64,000 nucleotides of DNA, from positions 89,044,349-89,108,348 of the forward strand of contig OX638131.1 of the NCBI GenBank assembly GCA_951804985.1, given 5' to 3'. Under the pieces are notes generated by a model. The model saw only the letters and a list, made by a program, of their open reading frames with translations, did not search any database and was not told the origin of the DNA. The DNA comes from Dryomyza anilis (lineage: Eukaryota > Arthropoda > Insecta > Diptera > Dryomyzidae). The translations under genes and the position numbers were made by a program. Shown piece after piece: positions 58,135 through 64,000 of the stretch (position 1 is the stretch's first letter; each line of letters starts with the position of its first letter).

Positions 58135-58648
58135 GATATAAAAACTATTTCCATTAATTTATATGGTCACATATTTATTTTTTATTTATAGTATATTTCA
58201 CTAGCTAAAGAACAATATGTATTGAATTAATTTATTATTTTATTAATATTCATATTTTTTATTTCATATTTTTACTTAGTTAATGAATTTTCTATTGTTT
58301 TTGACTTGTGAACATTTTTGACGTTTCTTATGACGTTACTTATGTATCCATAATAGTTGGCCAAAATCTAGCAACCGAACTGCTGATAGACATGAGGTTG
58401 TCGTTTGTCATTTATTTTGTTGATACAATAACGTACTCAGTTGCAGTAACAAAAGCACGAACGTCAATAATGGCAGTATGAAAAATGCAATCATGAAATT
58501 ACGGTAACTGAACGTTCGGTTGTGCGGACCAACATGTCGGTTGTAGGAATATAAGGTGCATTCTTTTTATTACATTTAATACATTTGTATTTTGGTAGCA
58601 ACACTGAAACGTTGGTTCAATTAACCTCATACCAAAAGAGGATTTTTC
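58135..58648 (-). mobile_element. Family G, copy 2, left-end part
   Basis: Reverse match to 16,450-16,965, including ACTAGCTAAA, AACGTCAATA and CCGAACTGCTGATAGACATG. It ends at GATTTTTC, next to GGTGTGTG. Confidence 0.65.
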
Positions 58649-58649
58649 G

Positions 58650-58830
58650 GTGTGTGCGATAAACTTTTCATATATGTGGAAGACATTTAAATATTTGTGG
58701 GAAACACTTTTCATATTTGTAGGAAACACTACAAATATTTGTAGGATACACTACTGATCATTTGTGTTAAACACTTCGATTATTTTCTACAAACGCGCTT
58801 GCAAACACTTTGGTGTTTTTTGAGAAAGTG
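58650..58830. repeat. Degenerate minisatellite ATTTGTGGGAAACACTT
   Basis: Six to eight units of about 20 bp (ATATTTGTAGGAAACACTAC and variants). The same unit occurs at about 53,185-53,245, just outside the other half of family G copy 2, which suggests that G inserted into this array. Confidence 0.6.
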
Positions 58831-58988
58831 TTTACAGGAAAACATATTTTTTGTCGATACGAATTGGGATGTGGATTTATAGTCGGAAATGGACTACGAA
58901 TGAATGTCGTTGTGTACTTCCATACATGATTGATAACCGTTAAAAGTAGAAAAAAGATTAAAGTACAGAAAATTAATTTTTGTATAAT

Positions 58989-58994
58989 TTTATT
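58989..58994 (-). terminator. Polyadenylation signal, right bZIP copy
   Basis: AATAAA on the minus strand about 170 nt after the stop, in the block TTTAAAAATAAAATTATAC shared with the left copy. Confidence 0.5.
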
Positions 58995-59162
58995 TTTAAA
59001 GTTTAAACTTAAATATTAATATTAAAATAAATATTTTATACAATATTAATTTGTTACATATTAAATATAAACTTAACTAAGACTTTCATTATTTACAAAT
59101 AATTCAAAACACTCTGTGTCATTCCATGCATTAAGTATTTTTCAAACATCAATCTGTACCAC

Positions 59163-60065
59163 TCAGTTGCTGCTATCATTCCCCGTGAGGTAGTCGATGG
59201 AGAAGGGCTTCTTATCGCGCAGCACCATCGTCGTCGTTTTACTCAGCATCGACTGATCCTGATCGAGCAGCATCTGCTGATCTGTCGTACCATCTTCCAC
59301 AGCGGCCATTTGCATCATCAAATGATTGAGATAAGCGGAGGCGCGCATCGATGCCTCCACGATCTCCAGATGCTGCGCGCTGAACTCCTTGTACTGCTCC
59401 TCGATGGCGATGTGTTCCAGCTTCTTGACGCGCCGACTCATGCGACAGGCGATCGTGTTCTTGTTGCGGCGCTCTTGATCTTTGGGCGTGCGCTCCTTCT
59501 TGGGAAATTGGCGCACCATGTTGCCGTGATATTTGCAGATGATTTGCAGTGTTTCATCGCTGATCTTGGGCAGTATAGCGGCCGTGGCTGAGGTGGATAG
59601 TGCGGGTGAAGCGGAGGATGGTGGCGGTGGAGGTGATATGGCTACGTTGGGTGTTGAGGTGAAACGTGGCCAAAGAGCAGGAGTGTGACATGTTGTTGCT
59701 GCAGTTGGTGTTGGTGATGAGGATGTTGATGATGATGATGAAGTCACGTCGAAAACTGTTGTAGGCACTGTATTGAGGCGTCTGCGTTTTTGCGGTGGAG
59801 GCGTTGGTGCCGATGTTGCTGCCGACATGTTGTCGCTGTAAATGTCGCCGACATCTAGAATCTCACAGTCGGAGTCGTTTGACTCCGAATAATTTGAGAG
59901 TGGGATGTCGCTCTGACGTTGCACCTTAGTCGATGATGCTGTTACCAAGTCAATTGACGACTCCTCCTGCTGCTCATCACGCGATCGCTTGCGTTGATCG
60001 AACTTCTTGTGTTTGTAGTTAAATTCCTCCAACTCTGGTAAATTTTGTTTGCTGACAAATGCCAT
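59163..60065 (-). CDS. Intronless bZIP transcription factor, right copy
   Basis: 300 residues, the inverted paralogue of the left gene. Same layout: charged N-terminus, SDCEILDVGD motif, QKRRRL, Ser/Pro region, NTIACRMSR basic region and zipper heptads I-F-I-A-L. Differences cluster before residue 145 (for example SIDLVTASSTKVQRQS, where about ten residues are missing) and in the last 35 codons, which differ mostly at silent sites. From SPPPPPSSAS to LLD the proteins are identical. Both frames are intact, so both may be functional. The ATG is in the same AAAGAAAATGGC context. Gene symbol withheld; see left copy for what it could be. Confidence 0.85.
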   Translation of the reverse strand: MAFVSKQNLPELEEFNYKHKKFDQRKRSRDEQQEESSIDLVTASSTKVQRQSDIPLSNYSESNDSDCEILDVGDIYSDNMSAATSAPTPPPQKRRRLNTVPTTVFDVTSSSSSTSSSPTPTAATTCHTPALWPRFTSTPNVAISPPPPPSSASPALSTSATAAILPKISDETLQIICKYHGNMVRQFPKKERTPKDQERRNKNTIACRMSRRVKKLEHIAIEEQYKEFSAQHLEIVEASMRASAYLNHLMMQMAAVEDGTTDQQMLLDQDQSMLSKTTTMVLRDKKPFSIDYLTGNDSSN

Positions 60066-60195
60066 TTTCTTTTATAATTATTTAAATTGTTTATAAATTT
60101 TCTTTTAACAATTTGAAATCACTTTGTATTTACTGCTGCTACTGCGCTGCTGTCTGCAATGTGACTGATATCCTGCTGCACGATCGCCGATTGTT

Positions 60196-60315
60196 TTATA
60201 CGATGACAATTTTGACGATTGTCTTATCAGGCAAACAGTTTTCGCGGCCGCCGCATTTTATTGTTTTGTTTACGCACAAAATAGTTTTCTCGATTTTCAT
60301 TTTAGCAAAACACAT
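60196..60315 (-). CDS. Upstream ORF in the bZIP leader, right copy
   Basis: 39 codons. The first 31 are identical to the left copy, then a 1-bp difference changes the frame and a stop follows. Ends about 130 nt before the bZIP ATG. Confidence 0.3.
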   Translation of the reverse strand: MCFAKMKIEKTILCVNKTIKCGGRENCLPDKTIVKIVIV

Positions 60316-60421
60316 CCGAAATTCAAAACAACGTCATAAAACCACGCAGTGGTCTTCGCTTGTCAAGCTTCTTGCTTATCGAAGATTTTTGACGAACATG
60401 TTCGGAATTGTTTGACACAAG

Positions 60422-60428
60422 CAGGTAG
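60422..60428 (+). promoter_or_regulatory. CAGGTAG (Zelda/TAGteam-type) site, right copy
   Basis: CAGGTAG 358-364 bp upstream of the bZIP ATG, within GCAGGTAGTC, homologous to the left site although neighbouring bases have small indels. Confidence 0.5.
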
Positions 60429-61062
60429 TCGTCTGACGCCTTCGTCTTCGGTGGTTGCCTTGGTTAAGCCTTTTGTTTGTCTGCCGACTGAGAGGATCTT
60501 GCAGTGACAGGCCGTCGCTCTGGTTCGGTTATGTACTGGGCTGTTGTTCGTGTGCTGAGTTGCTTCGTTTGTATTTGGCGCGATCACTGTTGTTGTAACT
60601 GTGATATATCCGTGCGGTCATCGGTTTTTGTTTGTTCTGCGCAGTGGTTGTCGATCGTTGTTTTTATCACAGTTGTTGCATTTTTAGACTGGACTGGTAT
60701 TGTTTGTTTATGTCTGGATTAGACATCGTCTGTCTCTTGTAGAGGGCTACATCATTTTTGTTGTCCCGTTCTATATTTGCACTCCCATGGCATTGTTCAA
60801 CTTTATCACTTAATTTTTGAGTATTTACTTAAGTGGTTCGTGGTACAATACGGTTTGGCAGAGATTTTCTCCATATGTAGATTAATTGTAGACATTTTCT
60901 ATAAGCAATGTAGTCATATATAAAATTTATACAATTCATAACATCATAAAATGTCATTAACAATTTTAAAATAGCGATATCGTTCTGGTTGGGATAGATT
61001 TTACCTTTTCGAGGCTGAATTGCACTTTAGCGGACGAAGTGGAATTAAAAATAAAATAAACG

Positions 61063-61393
61063 AGTTGGGAATGTTAGGTCACATGGGACGCACTTTTATA
61101 TTCTGTCGGTCCCAACTATAGAATACCCTACAAAGTTCTTAACTATGCCACCGTCAGAATTTTATTCACATATCAAAAATTTACGTTTTATATCCTGATA
61201 TAAAAGTATAAAAAACTACTGATATAAAAGTATAAAAAACTAATAACAAAAATTATAAAATTAAAAGTGGGTGGACCACGCATTTATTTAAAATTTTTTA
61301 AGGCTAATATATTATAGATTTGATTTTAATAATTTACTCGGCATGCCTACTAAGAGGCGTTACAATATATGAACATAGGTGTAGGGTATAAAC
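61063..61393 (-). mobile_element. Family T fragment
   Basis: Starts GAGTTGGGAATGTTAGGTCACATGGGA and ends GGTGTAGGGTATAAAC with a diverged middle. The hAT element begins at its end; the last bases form the hAT target site. Confidence 0.5.
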
Positions 61394-63030
61394 CAAGGAT
61401 TGAAACCGTAACCGAAACCGATATCCGTTTAAAACCGTTTCATTTTTAAAACCGAAACCGTTATACGAAAATCAGAAATAAACCGATATCCAAAACCGAT
61501 ATAAACGGTTTTGGTTTTATGCCGGTTTAAAACGGTGTTTAAAAAAGTACCTATAAATAGAAACAGAAAAACATGTTTTATTTTATATAGAAGATCATAA
61601 GTAAAATGTCATTTAATAAAATTTTGAGTTCCCAACATTTTTTTAACGCTAAAGAATTAAAAATAAGGTCTGTGAAGCACTTTTGTAGCAGTAAATAGCT
61701 TCAAAAGTGCTTCAAAAGTCGCTTCAATAAGATAAAATAGACAAAACAATGTTTTTTTTCACTTTTCTTCGCTACGCTAGTTCGTACATCGATTGTGCAT
61801 ATGCACATTTTTGTTTTTGTTTTATTTTTATACATAGTTTTTTTGTTAATTATAAAATCCTGAAGTTTACTTAAGTCAAGTTCTGTGTGCATTATTTCAT
61901 TCAACTTATAAAACAAAAAAAAAAATAATATATGAACATTTTCACAGTGTACCTCATTTAGCTTATATATTGCTTTTTGTGTTTTTCTTTTTTTTCACAA
62001 ATCCGCTAATTCGTATGAAAGTGCAATAACAACAGAAATGCAAATAAAGCAGCGTCCAAGCTTTTGATAGAATTTTTGGCGGGAAATTTTTTGTACCACA
62101 AAGAAAACTCGTTGTTGTTGCCAACTAGATAGCTGTACTAGATACATACATGAAGTGTGGTGTCATGCGACTGTCTGCTGTCATGCGTCGGTCCGTTGTC
62201 ATGCGTCTGTCCGTTGTCATGCGTCTGTTTGTTGCCATGCGATGATACCGGACAGCAACAAAGAGTTGTCGTTGTGAAAGTGTGTATATATGAATCGTAA
62301 TTCGTTATTGTTGTATTCTCTTCTTTCTGTTAGTGTTCGCTTTGTAGCGTTTGCGTTTAAATTTGTATTCGCAAAAAAAAAATGTTACCCTGCAAGATAT
62401 TATTTGTGTTCTCTTTACATACGGTGCGTGTAGCATACGGATTTTTTTTAATCACTGACGAAAACAGAAATATGGCTATACCAAATATTCCTTATATTTA
62501 TTATGAACAAGACCAAGAACAAGATTACCATTTCTTGCCTTGCTCTTGCAAATGATCATCACTTTTTTTACATATATTGAAGTTCACTGAATTGTTGAAA
62601 TTTAATTTCTTTGGCTTTTATGGATGGAAAGTGTACAAAATTCTTCAAAAAAATTGTCAAAAACGTTGCTTTTCATTGGTTTGTGGTCACGAAATTTTAA
62701 ATTAAAATTTTTCCTTGGCGTAATCAATTTAATAATTAATATAACACAATATTTTAACTACAATAGCAACAAACATTGTTTAAGTTACGTTTTCCAATTT
62801 ACCCCAATATCATAATTTGAACATAACATAGCACCATATAAACAATGTTAAATTATTGGAAAAATATGGAAAAAAGAAAATTTATACAAAAATCGAATTC
62901 AAAACCGAAACCGTAACATGAAACCGGTATACCGAAAACGTTTCGTTATAAAAACTTAAAACCGAAACCGTAACCGAAACGCGGAAAAAACCGAAATCGA
63001 AACCGTTATTCGCTTAGGTTTCAATCCTTG
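61394..63030 (+). mobile_element. hAT-type non-autonomous element, copy 2
   Basis: Same termini as copy 1, flanked by GTATAAAC on both sides (61,386-61,393 and 63,031-63,038). Collinear with copy 1 apart from a ~230-bp extra segment at about 62,637-62,868 and a ~40-bp insertion near 62,415. Same orientation as copy 1. Confidence 0.85.
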
Positions 63031-63039
63031 GTATAAACA

Positions 63040-63830
63040 TTATCACCCCCCTATATTTTTACAAAAAAATGAAGAAATGTTGCTTGGATGACCTGGTATG
63101 AAAAATCCCATTGAAAAATAAAACAAATCGATACACCTAATAACAGGGGCATATGGGTATTCAAATGAAAGGTTATTGCACACAAAGAAAAAAAACATTC
63201 AGTTAATAAAAGTTTCAAATTAGTGATTTTTGGAAAGTCGCACTTGATACAGTCGCAAATATGTCAGAAAACATGGTTTTACCATATATTGTAATTTTGT
63301 TTTCTCAATAAAAAATGATTGATCAATAAATACTGAAGCGGCATGGTATTTTTAAATTAAATCGTGGCATAAATTTCCGATAACACCGATGTCCAGTTAA
63401 ATTTAGATGAAATTGTAGAAGTGCATTAGAGAGAAGTGTTTTTTTCGGGACAATCACGTTCTATTTTCGAAAGTTCCAACGTGGTGGTGTTAAGGGTACA
63501 TTCACAAGTCATATTTTAAAATCTTTATATTAATCTCCTCTATTAAAATTGGATACAAAAAGATACATTAGATAAAAGCCGCGACTCACACGTTGAAAAG
63601 AAGTCGATATTTTCGTTTTCGTGCCAAAAGTGGTATCTTGCCTCCACCTCTGTCCACATTTCGTTTGTATTACGGCACATATTTGCGACATATATTTATC
63701 ATGCATTTCTTTTGCATTCTTGCAAAAAAAAAAATATCTTGCGATGTCTTGCAAGCCGTAGCAATAGCGATGATTAGAACGACACAAAGCGTGTGCGTGC
63801 ATGAACATTTATATAAATCAACCAAAAAAT
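63040..63830. other. Gene-free end region
   Basis: AT-rich with short frames only. None shows a recognisable domain or splice context. Confidence 0.45.
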
Positions 63831-63834
63831 AAAA

Positions 63835-63915
63835 AGATTTTTTCATAATTTTAAAAATAGTCCTTTTTAAGGACATCAATTTTGAAGTGCATGGATAATG
63901 ACCACGGGCCACATC
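63835..63915 (+). mobile_element. Fragment of the 56-kb foldback family
   Basis: TCCTTTTTAAGGACATCAAT and about 60 neighbouring bases match 56,880-56,960. Beyond it, GTGCGTCGCAC and related CGTGCG words run to the window end. Confidence 0.55.
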
Positions 63916-64000
63916 CCAGATAGCAATCGTGCGTCGCACAAAAAATCATGACGTGCGGGCTCACGTCGTGCGTGCTATATGCGAGCAAAATGAACACACA

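Larger units (their letters stand above)
58948..60843 (-). repeat. Right arm of inverted segmental duplication
   Basis: Reverse complement of 44,118-45,985. Contains the right bZIP gene, its leader and promoter. Divergence is uneven: the bZIP core and about 130 bp of leader are almost identical, the outer flanks far less so. Confidence 0.9.

Overview
The window is AT-rich animal DNA, most likely from a higher fly (Diptera, Schizophora). The evidence is two multi-exon takeout/JHBP-family genes, two intronless bZIP genes, fly-like non-LTR retrotransposon fragments, and a tRNA-derived SINE with an (ATT)n tail that resembles sequence I remember from tephritid fruit flies. The tephritid link is memory only and is unproven. 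There are no bacterial features; coding sequence is roughly 5% and almost all the rest is introns and nested repeats.

1-8,600: no gene that I trust. It holds a foldback element, long T-rich tracts, a 0.9-kb repeat (family T) with a SINE in it, a perfect hairpin, a small TIR element and a degenerate minisatellite split by another SINE. 8,648-15,196 (minus): gene A, a secreted takeout/JHBP protein, four exons, 275 residues. 19,715-33,846 (minus): gene B, a tandem paralogue, four exons, 263 residues. In both genes all introns are phase 1 and exon 3 is exactly 147 bp. Their large introns carry tandem arrays (8-, 10- and 19-bp units), a LINE fragment, SINEs and MITEs.

34,000-43,700: a repeat belt. 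Its best structure is a family-T element (37.8-41.4 kb) broken by a TIR element that carries a 40-bp satellite, and by a MITE that itself contains a LINE fragment.

44,118-60,843: the main locus. Two near-identical intronless bZIP genes (44,849-45,772 plus; 59,163-60,065 minus) sit at the ends of an inverted duplication, tail to tail, 13 kb apart. Both have a CAGGTAG motif about 360 bp upstream of the ATG and a shared upstream ORF. The bZIP core is almost identical even at silent sites while the flanking codons are not, which points to gene conversion. The DNA between them is stacked mobile elements, including an element apparently split by about 4.7 kb of later insertions, a Helitron-like element, and a hAT-type element with an 8-bp target duplication. 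A second hAT copy lies just outside the inverted repeat (61,394-63,030).

The bZIP pair (basic-region signature intact, zipper short of leucines, intronless, CAGGTAG upstream) recalls early-zygotic bZIP genes of flies such as sisterless A. That is a hypothesis; orthology cannot be tested from sequence alone.
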